From the NCBI GenBank assembly GCA_000746585.2, contig CP009217.2, positions 1,678,662 to 1,742,661 on the forward strand: DNA of 64,000 nucleotides, read 5' to 3'. A model generated the notes under the pieces. It ran no database searches. It had not been told where the DNA came from and worked only from the letters and a program-made list of their open reading frames with translations. Shown here piece by piece: positions 37,025 through 45,749 of the stretch. Each line of letters starts with the position of its first letter. Position 1 is the first letter of the stretch. Made by a program: the position numbers and the translations under genes. The DNA is from Rickettsiales bacterium Ac37b (lineage in GTDB: Bacteria > Pseudomonadota > Alphaproteobacteria > Rickettsiales > Arcanibacteraceae).

Positions 37025-37480
37025 TTAATTATGATATACTGATTGATAATGCATATAATTAGAATTAGAAGGACAACCGAGTAGCTTAATGCATACATAT
37101 TGTGTGCCATCCAAGTTATCCATACAACTCATATCATGACACCTATAATCAGAAGTTTCGCAAATTTCATTTTCAAAAGCTCGAATGCATTTCCAGTAAA
37201 ATTCATCAGTATCTTTTCCATTATGCAGTGTGGGATCACACCTGAACCTTGCTAATTGGATATTTGCTTCTTCAAAGGGAGTACATTTAGGATATTTTAT
37301 TGCTTTTATATAAGGGACACCATTTTTAAAAGCCTCAACTTGGGATAAAACCATGAAATGCAAAGCTTGTTCATAAGTAGCACCTGCCTTTAATGCTCTA
37401 AGCTGTAATGGATGTGTCAAAGATAATGCCTGATCTACTGTAATCCCAATTTTTACAGCTTCTTCTTGAAATTTTTCCAT
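37025..37480 (-). CDS. Hypothetical 151-residue Cys-rich protein
   Basis: Starts MEKFQEEAVKIGITVDQALS with a plausible Shine-Dalgarno (AGT AAA spacing is poor). The first half has repeat-like units (QALSLTHPLQLRALKAGATY, EQALHFMVLSQVEAFKNGVP, YIKAIKYP), each ending with an AL..G.. pattern. The second half holds eight Cys, including DYRCHDMSCMD. It is not recognised; no signal peptide. It may be a cargo gene of the degraded island. Confidence 0.55.
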   Translation of the reverse strand: MEKFQEEAVKIGITVDQALSLTHPLQLRALKAGATYEQALHFMVLSQVEAFKNGVPYIKAIKYPKCTPFEEANIQLARFRCDPTLHNGKDTDEFYWKCIRAFENEICETSDYRCHDMSCMDNLDGTQYVCIKLLGCPSNSNYMHYQSVYHN

Positions 37481-37544
37481 AATTTTACTCCGGTTTTTTT
37501 ATATATTATTTTTTTATTATATTTGAGCTTTTCTTCGGGGATAG

Positions 37545-37766
37545 CTCTATTTTTTTAGTAGTAGAACTGCACTTACAGCTTTATATAATCATAAGACATC
37601 TGAAAGACAGCATAAATATGTTTCGTTATTACTAGCAAAACTAACTTCAGAGCTTAAAAATATTATAGGTAAGCATGATAAGTTTTTAAAAGAAAAACTT
37701 TTAGTCATAAATTTAAAGATCAACACTGATAGAGAGAATTTAATGAAAAGTAATAGTGAGAAGTGA
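37545..37766 (+). pseudogene. Helical protein remnant in a decayed region
   Basis: An open stretch without start: SRTALTALYNHKTSERQHKY, VSLLLAKLTSELKNIIGKHD, ending MKSNSEK-stop. The following 37767-37930 holds another scrap (HHFESYSLIELLKFLADSNV, then a stop, then LSATQKKLEIQDKESELTEE). Together they look like one decayed gene of unknown family. 38125-38498 shows no gene. Confidence 0.35.
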
Positions 37767-38046
37767 CCATCACTTTGAAAGCTATTCTCTTATTGAATTG
37801 TTAAAATTTCTAGCTGATTCAAATGTTTTAAATTAAGCAGAGAAAAATATAGTACTGTCTGCTACTCAGAAAAAGTTAGAGATACAAGACAAAGAGTCAG
37901 AGTTAACTGAGGAAGAAGATAGAAAATAATTTAAGATAATATTAAGTAAAACTATAAAAATGATTATCTTGATCATGCTCATGACCAAGATAGATAATTA
38001 TTTCAATATGGCCAAAGTTATACTGAAAAAGGAATGGATTATTATG

Positions 38047-38124
38047 CATTACGCTGAAAGAGTGGTACAAAACCTTGAGAAAAAGGCTAAGGAGCTAGGC
38101 TTCTCACTGATCAAAGCTACTTAA
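38047..38124 (+). pseudogene. Possible transposase C-terminal remnant
   Basis: Only 25 codons (HYAERVVQNLEKKAKELGFS LIKAT-stop). The pattern YxxRVxxxLxKKAKxLGFxL is common at the C-terminus of several transposase families, but the fragment is too short to assign one. Confidence 0.3.
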
Positions 38125-38498
38125 AGTTAAATCTTTGTTTCTTAGGAGATAAAGAAAATCTCCTCTCTGCTAGATTTTTTAGTTTAGAGGCACAGATTTC
38201 CATGATTTTAAGAGGAGATATTTTGGACTAAAAATTTCTACACATGTTTTTCCTAATTTTTCTTAGGAGATAAATGTGATTACGTATTCTATGAATTTAT
38301 ACAGAACTCATATATCATCATGACAAGTAATTTGATAATTTTTACAATTCCAACATATTTAATTGTAAGACAATTAATGAAGTCTTATTTTTGGTATTAG
38401 GCTAAAAAGTACTATTCCAATACAGCATCAAATAAACATTTTCAACTTCTACTTATCAATATAATATAATAAACTATATAATAATAAATAAGGAATAT

Positions 38499-39485
38499 AT
38501 GATTAAGATTATCGAATACAAAGACCTTTTGGAAGCATCTAAATTAATGAGTATTAGATGGAAAAAGCAATCATATTTTTTCCCTGGAATATGGCAAATG
38601 CATAAAAATTCAATTAATAACTATAGCTTGTATTTAAAAAATAGAATTAATAATGAAAATAATATGAGTATGATTGAATTTAAAGAAAATAGTGCAGTAG
38701 CAGTTGCAATATCTCAAGAAATTACCCCTCCAGAAGTTTATGATCCAGGACTAACGTGTTTAATTGATAGTATTGTAGTAAAAACATCTCAGATATCAAA
38801 GAAGGCTGCAAGTAATTTGTTAACTGAAATAACTAGAATAGCTGAGAGACGAGGAATAGTACAAAATGTAATTGATGTACCTATCTATGAAAAATTCCAA
38901 GCAGCTCTACTTTCATCTAAGAATTACAGTATGTGCTCAAAATGGTGGATTGGGTCTAGTATAAATTATAATATAAGAAACAATTCAATTGATTTTACAC
39001 AACAACAAGATATAAAGTTTACTGTGGCTCTGAGTGCGTTAAAAAGAACCCAGTACGAAAAAGTGCAACCATTGTTTTGGAAAAAAGCCGTTAATTCTGA
39101 CCAAAGCCAATATGAGTATTTTATGCAAGAATTACACGTCAGTAAACAAGATGATTCTCATATTATAATGCTTACTTATAAAGACGGTAAGAGTGTGAAA
39201 GGATTTATAACCGGCTATGTTAAAGAACTACCCGTTGAATATGAAAAAAAGAAAATCTGTGTCATTGATGATTTTATGGTGTTAAAGCCAGAACTCTGGT
39301 TAAGTGTTGGTAAAGAGTTATATTTAGAAATGGCTTATATAGCCTTTAAAAAAGGAGCTGTAGGGATAAAGGTAGTGTGTGGTACGCACGATATACCTAA
39401 AATTAAATTAATGCAGGATTTGAATTTAATGCTAGCTTCAAATTGGTGGACAAAGGATATTCGAGCCGAATTTCTAGGAAGATAA
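38499..39485 (+). CDS. Probable tandem GNAT-like acetyltransferase
   Basis: 328 residues, ATG after AAGGAATAT. Two halves look alike in plan: each ends with a Trp-Trp motif after a long helix (SKNYSMCSKWWIGS near 145; DLNLMLASNWWTKD near 315), preceded by a strand such as TCLIDSIVVK or CVIDDFMVLK and a helix (AASNLLTEITRIAERRG; VGKELYLEMAYIAFKKGA). That fits N-acetyltransferase folds in tandem, with V-IDD-F-V as the central strand. The classic RxxGxG/A P-loop is not clear, so the call stays tentative. Substrate unknown. It stands alone, convergent with the next genes. Confidence 0.55.
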   Translation: MIKIIEYKDLLEASKLMSIRWKKQSYFFPGIWQMHKNSINNYSLYLKNRINNENNMSMIEFKENSAVAVAISQEITPPEVYDPGLTCLIDSIVVKTSQISKKAASNLLTEITRIAERRGIVQNVIDVPIYEKFQAALLSSKNYSMCSKWWIGSSINYNIRNNSIDFTQQQDIKFTVALSALKRTQYEKVQPLFWKKAVNSDQSQYEYFMQELHVSKQDDSHIIMLTYKDGKSVKGFITGYVKELPVEYEKKKICVIDDFMVLKPELWLSVGKELYLEMAYIAFKKGAVGIKVVCGTHDIPKIKLMQDLNLMLASNWWTKDIRAEFLGR

Positions 39486-39492
39486 ATATTAC

Positions 39493-40122
39493 CTATTTAT
39501 ACTCTTTAGCATTAAGGTTACTTAATGCTTCATATGCTAATTCTTTAGGAGTTTTTTGGGTATTGATTTGAGAAAGACCATAATTTATAATTCCTTGGAA
39601 TTTTAAATGATAAATCCTTTGTAAGATAGACATAATTTTTAAGATAATTTTTTGATTTCCTAAAGCGACAATATCATCAGTAATTGAGTGTAAAAGAACT
39701 ACATTTTCAGTTAACGAATATTTGTTAAATATTTTAGGTACTATATACTTAAAGAAAACAACATTTTGAGCTACAAAAACTGAAAAAGATATAAAACCTT
39801 TTTTACTAAATTTTCTTACTAAAGAGGTATAACCACTTACATCCGCTCTTACATAAACAAGATCTAATTTTATTAACATTTTGTCTAATGGAATTGGGGC
39901 AGAGTTATTTGCAATAGGTAAAAAATTTCTAATAATGCGTGATTTATCAAATTGTAAGATTATGTCTTCATTATTATTGCTAGAAGTTGTAGGGTGAATA
40001 GTAAGTGGTAATTTAATTATGTGGTACGAATTATTAAATTTAAAAGATAGAGTGTTACAATTCACTAAATCTTTATAAAAAATTTTACAGTAATTTATTA
40101 AATTATTATCACTGTTTTGCAC
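39493..40122 (-). CDS. Hypothetical 209-residue protein
   Basis: Not recognised. MQNSDNNLINYCKIFYKDLV, then a basic/hydrophobic middle (RADVSGYTSLVRKFSKKGFI, FSVFVAQNVVFFKYIVPKIF) and an end KELAYEALSNLNAKEYK. It overlaps the 88-residue frame upstream by 25 bases. The RADVSGYTSLVRKF stretch is faintly like the start of a class III nucleotide cyclase domain (an FxDISGFT-type motif), but the rest does not support this. Confidence 0.45.
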   Translation of the reverse strand: MQNSDNNLINYCKIFYKDLVNCNTLSFKFNNSYHIIKLPLTIHPTTSSNNNEDIILQFDKSRIIRNFLPIANNSAPIPLDKMLIKLDLVYVRADVSGYTSLVRKFSKKGFISFSVFVAQNVVFFKYIVPKIFNKYSLTENVVLLHSITDDIVALGNQKIILKIMSILQRIYHLKFQGIINYGLSQINTQKTPKELAYEALSNLNAKEYK

Positions 40123-40364
40123 TTAGAGTTATTTTGGCTTAGACCTATTCTTATACATTCAGCTATAATAGTTTCAAATGGTAATTGTATTTCAGGATGA
40201 TGCATGGAATCCTGAAACCAAAATGCTTTTTCTTCCCAAAATTGATTCTGCTCAGTAAATAGTAAATAATATGGGTACATATTTTCCCAACCATAAGCTT
40301 CATTGGGAGTATTAACTGAAAAAGGGCTTTTTAAAATAATTTTATTATCAATTTTATTACGCAT
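40098..40364 (-). pseudogene. Fragment related to PEP-utilising enzymes
   Basis: 88 residues: PFSVNTPNEAYGWENMYPYY, LLFTEQNQFWEEKAFWFQDS, MHHPEIQLPFETIIAECIRI, GLSQNNSK. The pattern P-EGxxGWExMYPYY...FWFxDSxHxPEP...PFDxI...LxQxNxR is, to my memory, the start of phosphoenolpyruvate-synthase-like (PEP-utilising) proteins of 500+ residues. Here it ends after the first ~80 residues (KCKTVIII). It is probably a truncated gene; the next frame (39493-40122) shows no continuation of the family. Confidence 0.45.
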
Positions 40365-40620
40365 AACTAAAATAATTAATGTTTTTTAATTATATTTACT
40401 TTCTTAATTTATTTAAGTCAAGTGTTAAAGTTCAATAGAAAAAGTCATTTTGGGTTATTTCGTTTGAGTTATTAAGTAGTTTCAGAGATATTAAAGGTAT
40501 ATGATATGTTCGATTGAAGGTTTATGCTCTTAAATTAATAGATAGTTAGTAAAATTTATATGCTTAATTATTAATTTTAGCTTTGTCTCTCTAACTTGAT
40601 ATAGAGCCAGTCCTTTCAAG

Positions 40621-40653
40621 ATGTAGAAAATATGTAGAAAATATGTAGAAAAT
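40621..40653. repeat. Three tandem 11-bp units
   Basis: ATGTAGAAAAT occurs three times in direct succession. It lies in the 330-bp gap between the PEP-utilising fragment and tRNA-Lys, which otherwise shows no gene. Probably slippage-derived. Confidence 0.8.
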
Positions 40654-40698
40654 CACTTCAGATGTAAAAAAAATTTCTCACCAACACTAGGAAAATAT

Positions 40699-40774
40699 TG
40701 GTGAGCCCGGCGCGATTCGAACGCGCGACCCTCTGATTAAAAGTCAGATGCTCTACCGGCTGAGCTACGGGCTC
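40699..40774 (-). tRNA. tRNA-Lys (anticodon UUU)
   Basis: 76 nt including an encoded CCA. The acceptor stem GAGCCCG pairs with CGGGCTC, with discriminator A. The D arm is GCTC...GAGC, the anticodon stem TCTGA/TCAGA with loop CTTTTAA (anticodon TTT at 40739-40741 on the complement), and the T arm GCGCG-TTCGAAT-CGCGC. All four arms pair perfectly. Confidence 0.97.
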
Positions 40775-40899
40775 CAAATATAATATTTCATAACTAGCAG
40801 AAAATTTAATTGCAATTAGTTATTGAATAAGATAAATGATGAATTATGACGCAGTTGTCAAGCATAAATAATTAAAACTTCAAAAATAAATAGTGTTAT

Positions 40900-41649
40900 A
40901 TGGAAAATAATATAGTAATTATAATACCAGCTCGTATGGGTTCAACAAGATTACCAGGTAAGCCTTTAGCTGATATAGGCGGTAAACCTATGATTGTACA
41001 TGTGATGGAAAAAGCTCTAGCTGCTTTACTTGGACCAGTTTTTATTGCATGTGATGATGATGAAATAGCAGAAGTAGTCACTCAAGCTGGTGGCATAGCT
41101 ATTATGACAGAAGCTTATCACCCTTCAGGTACTGATCGTATATATGAAGCTTTATGTAAAATAGATCGCCAAAAGCAATTTGATATAATTATTAATTTAC
41201 AAGGTGATCTACCGTTTATCGATCCTTCTATTATTAGAAATATAGCTAATTTACTTCAAAATTCTAGTGCCATGATTGGAACTGCAGCAGCAGAAATTCA
41301 TAATAATCAGGAAATTTTAGAGCCAAGCGTAGTCAAGCCTGTAATAAGTTTAAGTAGTAATAATACTACAGGCAAAGCTGTATATTTTTCAAGAAATCCT
41401 GTCCCTTATAATGCTCCTAAATATTATCATCATATAGGTGTTTATGCATATAGAAGGTCAGCTTTAGAGCAGTTTGTCACTTTAGAGCCAAGCTATTTAG
41501 AAAACATTGAAAAGTTAGAACAACTACGTGCAATTGAAAATAATATACCAATAGATATCACAATAGTTGACAGAATTCCAATATCAGTTGATACTCTACA
41601 AGACTTAGAAAAAGCAAGAAAACATTTTTTGAGTTTAAATAGTAAATGA
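40900..41649 (+). CDS. kdsB: 3-deoxy-manno-octulosonate cytidylyltransferase
   Basis: Activates Kdo with CTP to CMP-Kdo for lipopolysaccharide inner-core synthesis. The 249 residues have the family opening (IIIPARMGSTRLPGKPLADI), ACDDDEIAEVV, HPSGTDRIYEA and NLQGDLPFIDP, then RNPVPY and the C-terminal VDTLQDLEKAR. The length is standard. The stop overlaps the ilvE start in ATGA. It shows that this organism keeps Kdo-containing LPS, unlike some Rickettsiales. It opens a tight operon kdsB-ilvE-dapA-smpB. Confidence 0.97.
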   Translation: MENNIVIIIPARMGSTRLPGKPLADIGGKPMIVHVMEKALAALLGPVFIACDDDEIAEVVTQAGGIAIMTEAYHPSGTDRIYEALCKIDRQKQFDIIINLQGDLPFIDPSIIRNIANLLQNSSAMIGTAAAEIHNNQEILEPSVVKPVISLSSNNTTGKAVYFSRNPVPYNAPKYYHHIGVYAYRRSALEQFVTLEPSYLENIEKLEQLRAIENNIPIDITIVDRIPISVDTLQDLEKARKHFLSLNSK

Positions 41650-42542
41650 GTATAATGACAACATTATCATTTGACGATCGCGATGGTTTTATTTGGTATA
41701 ATGGTAAATTTGTGCCTTGGCGTGAAGCAAAAATTCATGTGCTGACTCATGGGTTACATTATGCTTCTTGTGTGTTTGAAGGTATTAGAAGTTATGATTA
41801 TAAAATTTTTAAGTTGCATGAGCATAATCAAAGATTACATGATTCTGCAGAACTACTAGGGTTTAAAATACCATATAAAGTAGAACAATTAAATCGCATC
41901 ACTCAAGAGTTAGTTAACTTACAAAATATAGCCAATAGCTATATTAGAAGTTTTGCTTGGCGCGGAAGTGAAACTATGAAAGCTGCAGCTAAAAATAGTA
42001 GTATACATGTAGCTATTGCCTGCTGGCAATCACAGAATGATTATTATCAAAATAATCAAAAAGGTTCTAGATTAATTATATCTGATTGGGTTAGACCTCC
42101 GGCAAATAGTATGCCCACTAATAGTAAGTCTTCTGGAATGTATATGATTTCAACATTAAGTAAGCTAAAAGCCGAAGAGCTTGGATATGATGATGCCTTA
42201 TTACTTGATTATCGAGGATATGTTGCAGAAGCAAGTGTAGCTAACTTTTTTATGGTGCGTGATAACGTACTATATACGCCTATTGCAGATTGTTTTTTAA
42301 ATGGTATAACTAGACAAACAATTATGGAATTAGCTTCTCAAAGAAATATTCAAGTGATAGAAAAACATCTCATATTAGAGGAAGTGAAGCAAGCTGATGA
42401 AGTATTTTTAACTGGTACAGCAGTTGGCATTACACCAGTTATCCAAATTAATGATTATCATTTTAATATAGGGAGTATTACACAGTCGCTGATTTCTAGT
42501 TATCATGATCTAGTATATAGCAAGGAGGCGCAGAATGTATAA
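41646..42542 (+). CDS. ilvE: Branched-chain amino acid aminotransferase (class IV PLP)
   Basis: PLP enzyme that interconverts Leu/Ile/Val and their 2-oxo acids with glutamate. 298 residues: HVLTHGLHYASCVFEGIRSY (family start), RSFAWRG, STLSKLKAEELGYDDALLLD with the Schiff-base Lys region, GYVAEASVANFFMVRD, and EVFLTGTAVGITPV near the end. The usual IlvE length is 290-310. It overlaps kdsB by four bases and dapA by eight. Branched-chain biosynthesis is generally absent in such endosymbionts, so it more likely acts on host-derived amino acids; D-amino acid aminotransferase activity is an alternative within the same fold. Confidence 0.93.
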   Translation: MSIMTTLSFDDRDGFIWYNGKFVPWREAKIHVLTHGLHYASCVFEGIRSYDYKIFKLHEHNQRLHDSAELLGFKIPYKVEQLNRITQELVNLQNIANSYIRSFAWRGSETMKAAAKNSSIHVAIACWQSQNDYYQNNQKGSRLIISDWVRPPANSMPTNSKSSGMYMISTLSKLKAEELGYDDALLLDYRGYVAEASVANFFMVRDNVLYTPIADCFLNGITRQTIMELASQRNIQVIEKHLILEEVKQADEVFLTGTAVGITPVIQINDYHFNIGSITQSLISSYHDLVYSKEAQNV

Positions 42543-43431
42543 GTTAGAAGGAGTTTTTACAGCCTTAATTACACCTTTTGATAATAACCAAATAGATGAA
42601 AAATCATTAGTAAAACTTGTCGAAACACAAATATCTTCAGGGATTAGTGGAATCGTACCTTGCGGAACTACAGGAGAGTCGCCAACCTTAACTGAGGCAG
42701 AACAACAGTTTATTATTGAGCTATCTGCTAAGATTGCTAAAGGAAAAATACCAATCATTGCTGGAGCTGGCAGTAATTCAACAGAAAAAACTATTACTTT
42801 ATGTAAAAATGCAGAGAAAGCTGGTGCTGATATACTAATGTTAATTGTTCCCTATTATAACAAACCTACTCAAGAGGGATTATATCAACATTTTAAATAT
42901 GTTGCACGCTCAGTGAATTTACCAATCATTATATATAATAATCCTAGTAGAACAGCTGTAGATTTACATGATATAACTTTGTCTAAGCTAGTACATGAAT
43001 GTAATAATATTATTGGTATTAAGGATGCAAGTGGAGATTTAACTCGTCCAATGTTGCTTCATAACATGTTAGAAAAAGAATTTAGCTATCTTTCTGGTGA
43101 TGATGCAACAGCTTTATCTTTTAATGCAGCTGGTGGAAATGGCTGTATATCAGTTATATCGAATATTATTCCAGAATTATGTGTAAAATTACAAAATCTA
43201 TGGAATAATAATAAGATAAAAGAAGCCATTGCATTACAATCTAAGTTGATGCCTTTATGCCGTACTATGTTTTGTGAATCAAATCCTGTGCCAGTCAAAT
43301 ATGCTGCGAGCTTACTTGGTATATGTAAAACAGATGTTAGATTGCCCTTAGTTTTACCAAGCGTATCCAATCAAAAACTTATTCAAGATTCTTTAATCTC
43401 CTTAGGAATTTTAAAAAATTCTAATATATAG
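42535..43431 (+). CDS. dapA: 4-hydroxy-tetrahydrodipicolinate synthase
   Basis: Condenses pyruvate with aspartate semialdehyde, the first committed step toward diaminopimelate and lysine; Asd (61455) supplies the substrate. 298 residues: GVFTALITPF, GIVPCGTTGESPTL, PYYNKPTQEGLYQHF, NNPSRTAVDL and IGIKDASGDL with the Schiff-base Lys. A perfect Shine-Dalgarno AGGAGG (42523-42528) lies six bases before the ATG, inside the end of ilvE. Overlap of eight bases with ilvE shows co-translation. Confidence 0.97.
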   Translation: MYKLEGVFTALITPFDNNQIDEKSLVKLVETQISSGISGIVPCGTTGESPTLTEAEQQFIIELSAKIAKGKIPIIAGAGSNSTEKTITLCKNAEKAGADILMLIVPYYNKPTQEGLYQHFKYVARSVNLPIIIYNNPSRTAVDLHDITLSKLVHECNNIIGIKDASGDLTRPMLLHNMLEKEFSYLSGDDATALSFNAAGGNGCISVISNIIPELCVKLQNLWNNNKIKEAIALQSKLMPLCRTMFCESNPVPVKYAASLLGICKTDVRLPLVLPSVSNQKLIQDSLISLGILKNSNI

Positions 43432-43440
43432 TGAAATATT

Positions 43441-43923
43441 ATGGCGACCAAAATTATTCCAAATAAACGTATTATTGTTCAAAATCGTAAAGTAAAATAT
43501 GATTATCATTTGGAAGAGTTTTTTGATGCTGGTATTGTCTTATTTGGCAGCGAAATAAAGTCTCTAAGAGCAGGTAAAGCAAGTGTATTAGATGCATATG
43601 CTGAAGTAAAAAATGGGGAAGTACATTTAGTTAATTCATACATTGCCGAATATAATAATGCTAATAAATTTAACCATGATCCATACCGTATTCGAAAGCT
43701 ATTATTACATAAAAAAGAAATTAAAAGATTGGACGGTAAATTACGTAATAAAGGGCTAACACTCGCTGTACTTTCTATATATTTTAATCATAGAAATCTA
43801 GCAAAAATAGAAATTGCATTAGCTCGTGGTAAGAAAGCTTATGATAAGCGTGAAGTAGAAAAGAAGCAAGATTGGGAAAGAGAAAAATCTAGAGTCATGC
43901 GAGATAAACATAAAAACTTATAG
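43441..43923 (+). CDS. smpB: SsrA-binding protein SmpB
   Basis: Binds tmRNA and delivers it to stalled ribosomes for trans-translation. 160 residues with YDYHLEEFFDAGIVLFGSEI, KSLRAGKASVLDAYAEVKNG, HDPYRIRKLLLHKKEIKRL and the basic C-terminal tail KKAYDKREVEKKQDWEREKS. It starts nine bases after dapA, so it is the last gene of that operon. The dapA-smpB order is, from memory, conserved in Rickettsia. No tmRNA gene is visible nearby. Confidence 0.96.
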   Translation: MATKIIPNKRIIVQNRKVKYDYHLEEFFDAGIVLFGSEIKSLRAGKASVLDAYAEVKNGEVHLVNSYIAEYNNANKFNHDPYRIRKLLLHKKEIKRLDGKLRNKGLTLAVLSIYFNHRNLAKIEIALARGKKAYDKREVEKKQDWEREKSRVMRDKHKNL

Positions 43924-44069
43924 ATATATTGGTTGATATATTATAAAAGCTCTTTCTTAATAATAAAACCAAAAGAGATATATTTATAGTTTTATATACG
44001 TAAAATTTTACCACATACTAGAATACTATAAAAGCATTTGAGTAGTTTAAATGTTTTTACTAATATAAA

Positions 44070-45587
44070 TTAGCTTAAATATTTTTTACGTAAATAATCA
44101 ATATAATATGAAGTACTTATTGGATTACCAGTCGCATTTTCAACTAACCTCCCACTATTATATTTTGATCCATAAGAATGTATATTATCCTTTAGCCATG
44201 TGAGAGGCGTAATAAAATCTCCCCTTATAATATAATCGCCTATATTGCCTAATTTTGTAGCTATAGTAGCACCAAGTTGAGCGGCTATTATAGCACCTAA
44301 ACTATAAGTAGGAAAATATCCAATTAATCCAGAAGGCCAATGAATATCTTGCATACAACCATCTTTATAATTAGTGGCTTTTATTCCAAGTAATTTATAC
44401 ATTTCATCATTCCAAGCTTCAGGTAGTTCATCAACTGTTAATGCGCCTTCAATCATAGCTTTTTCTAGTTTATATCTTAACATTATATGAGCAGGGTAGG
44501 TAACTTCATCTGCTTCTACCCGAATTAAGGATGATTTAACATGTGTTATATGTCTAAATATATTATCGACAGAAAATTCTGGTTTGTTTTCATCAAGTTC
44601 TAAAATATCTATTATATAAGGATGAAAAAAAGTAATAAATTCTTTACTGCTAGCAATCTGCATTTCTAGAAATAAAGACTGACTTTCATGTATTGCTAGA
44701 CTATAGGCTGCACCTACAGGCTGTGATCTATATTTTGTAGGTAAATTATTTTGATATAAGGCATGTCCAGTTTCATGAACAACGGCCAGTAAAGAAGAAA
44801 TAAAGTTATTAGCATCATAACGTGTAGTAATTCTAGTATCACCAGGTATACCTCCGCAAAAAGGATGATTACTTATATCTATACGACCATGGTTAAAATC
44901 AAATCCAAGTGATTGCATACATTGTTTACCTAGTAAAAACTGCTTTTCATCTGAATAATGGCCTGAAATAGATAATAATTTAGGTAATTTATTTTGGTGT
45001 TCCTTCACTTCTTCTATAAAATTTGGTAAAAATTGATAAAGTTCAGCAAAAATATTATCTATTTTTTCTGAGGTACAACCACGATCAAATTGATCTAAGA
45101 GCCCATCATAGACATGTTTAAACTCAAATAATTCAGCTTTGCATCTTGCTATATCTTTAGAAATATTTAATACTTCTTTAAATAGTTTTGAAAAGCTTTT
45201 AAAATCATTTTGTGCTTTTGCACTTCTCCATTGCATTTCATATGCTGAAGAGGCTTTAGAGAAGGTTTCTACTAGTTTTTTGGGTATTGCACGTGCATGG
45301 CATACCAGATGTTTGATAACTTCTACATTAGCTTTTTGCCAATCATCTAAATTATTCTGATTTTCTTCATTCTGCATTAATAATTCTTGAAGTTCATCAG
45401 AAATAAGTAACGTGTGTGATAGAGATTCTAAATATGCAAGTTGTTTACTTCTTTCTGAAGCACCCCCATCTGGCATCATGGTAGCAGAATCCCAGTGAAG
45501 CATAGCCTTTATATTGTTAATATTATTTAGCTGTTCAAATTTTTTTTCTAATGCTAAATAATTTTTTGGCATCATCATCTGCTCCAC
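44070..45587 (-). CDS. Thermostable carboxypeptidase Taq (M32 family)
   Basis: Cytosolic zinc carboxypeptidase that trims C-terminal residues from peptides. 505 residues, the standard M32 length. The zinc motif HETGH is in LLAVVHETGHALYQ (about residues 270-283), with SLAIHESQSLFLEM downstream, DTRITTRYDANNF before it, and a late LRYKLEKAMIEG. The N-terminal helical region (NNIKAMLHWDSATMMPDGGA) is also typical. The start could be the third codon (MMPKNYL); the exact ATG is not decided. Monocistronic on the minus strand. Confidence 0.95.
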   Translation of the reverse strand: MEQMMMPKNYLALEKKFEQLNNINNIKAMLHWDSATMMPDGGASERSKQLAYLESLSHTLLISDELQELLMQNEENQNNLDDWQKANVEVIKHLVCHARAIPKKLVETFSKASSAYEMQWRSAKAQNDFKSFSKLFKEVLNISKDIARCKAELFEFKHVYDGLLDQFDRGCTSEKIDNIFAELYQFLPNFIEEVKEHQNKLPKLLSISGHYSDEKQFLLGKQCMQSLGFDFNHGRIDISNHPFCGGIPGDTRITTRYDANNFISSLLAVVHETGHALYQNNLPTKYRSQPVGAAYSLAIHESQSLFLEMQIASSKEFITFFHPYIIDILELDENKPEFSVDNIFRHITHVKSSLIRVEADEVTYPAHIMLRYKLEKAMIEGALTVDELPEAWNDEMYKLLGIKATNYKDGCMQDIHWPSGLIGYFPTYSLGAIIAAQLGATIATKLGNIGDYIIRGDFITPLTWLKDNIHSYGSKYNSGRLVENATGNPISTSYYIDYLRKKYLS

Positions 45588-45749
45588 AAACTCTAATATT
45601 TAATATTAATAATAACATCAATATATAATAAATTGCTGGTAAATACAATATTCTACATCTTGAATTTTTATAATATCTAAATATAATTACAATTCTTTAA
45701 TTATTATACGTTATTATTAATATATTAATAATACATAAAAGATAATAAT

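Noticed and set aside
39493-40122. Nucleotide cyclase based on RADVSGYTSLVRKF
   Set aside because: The metal-binding and base-recognition residues expected further on are missing, and the likeness is limited to one short motif.
40621-40653. CRISPR-like array
   Set aside because: Units are only 11 bp, directly abutting, without spacers; no cas gene in the window.
43924-44069. tmRNA gene beside smpB
   Set aside because: No tRNA-like ends or tag-encoding frame can be seen in this gap.
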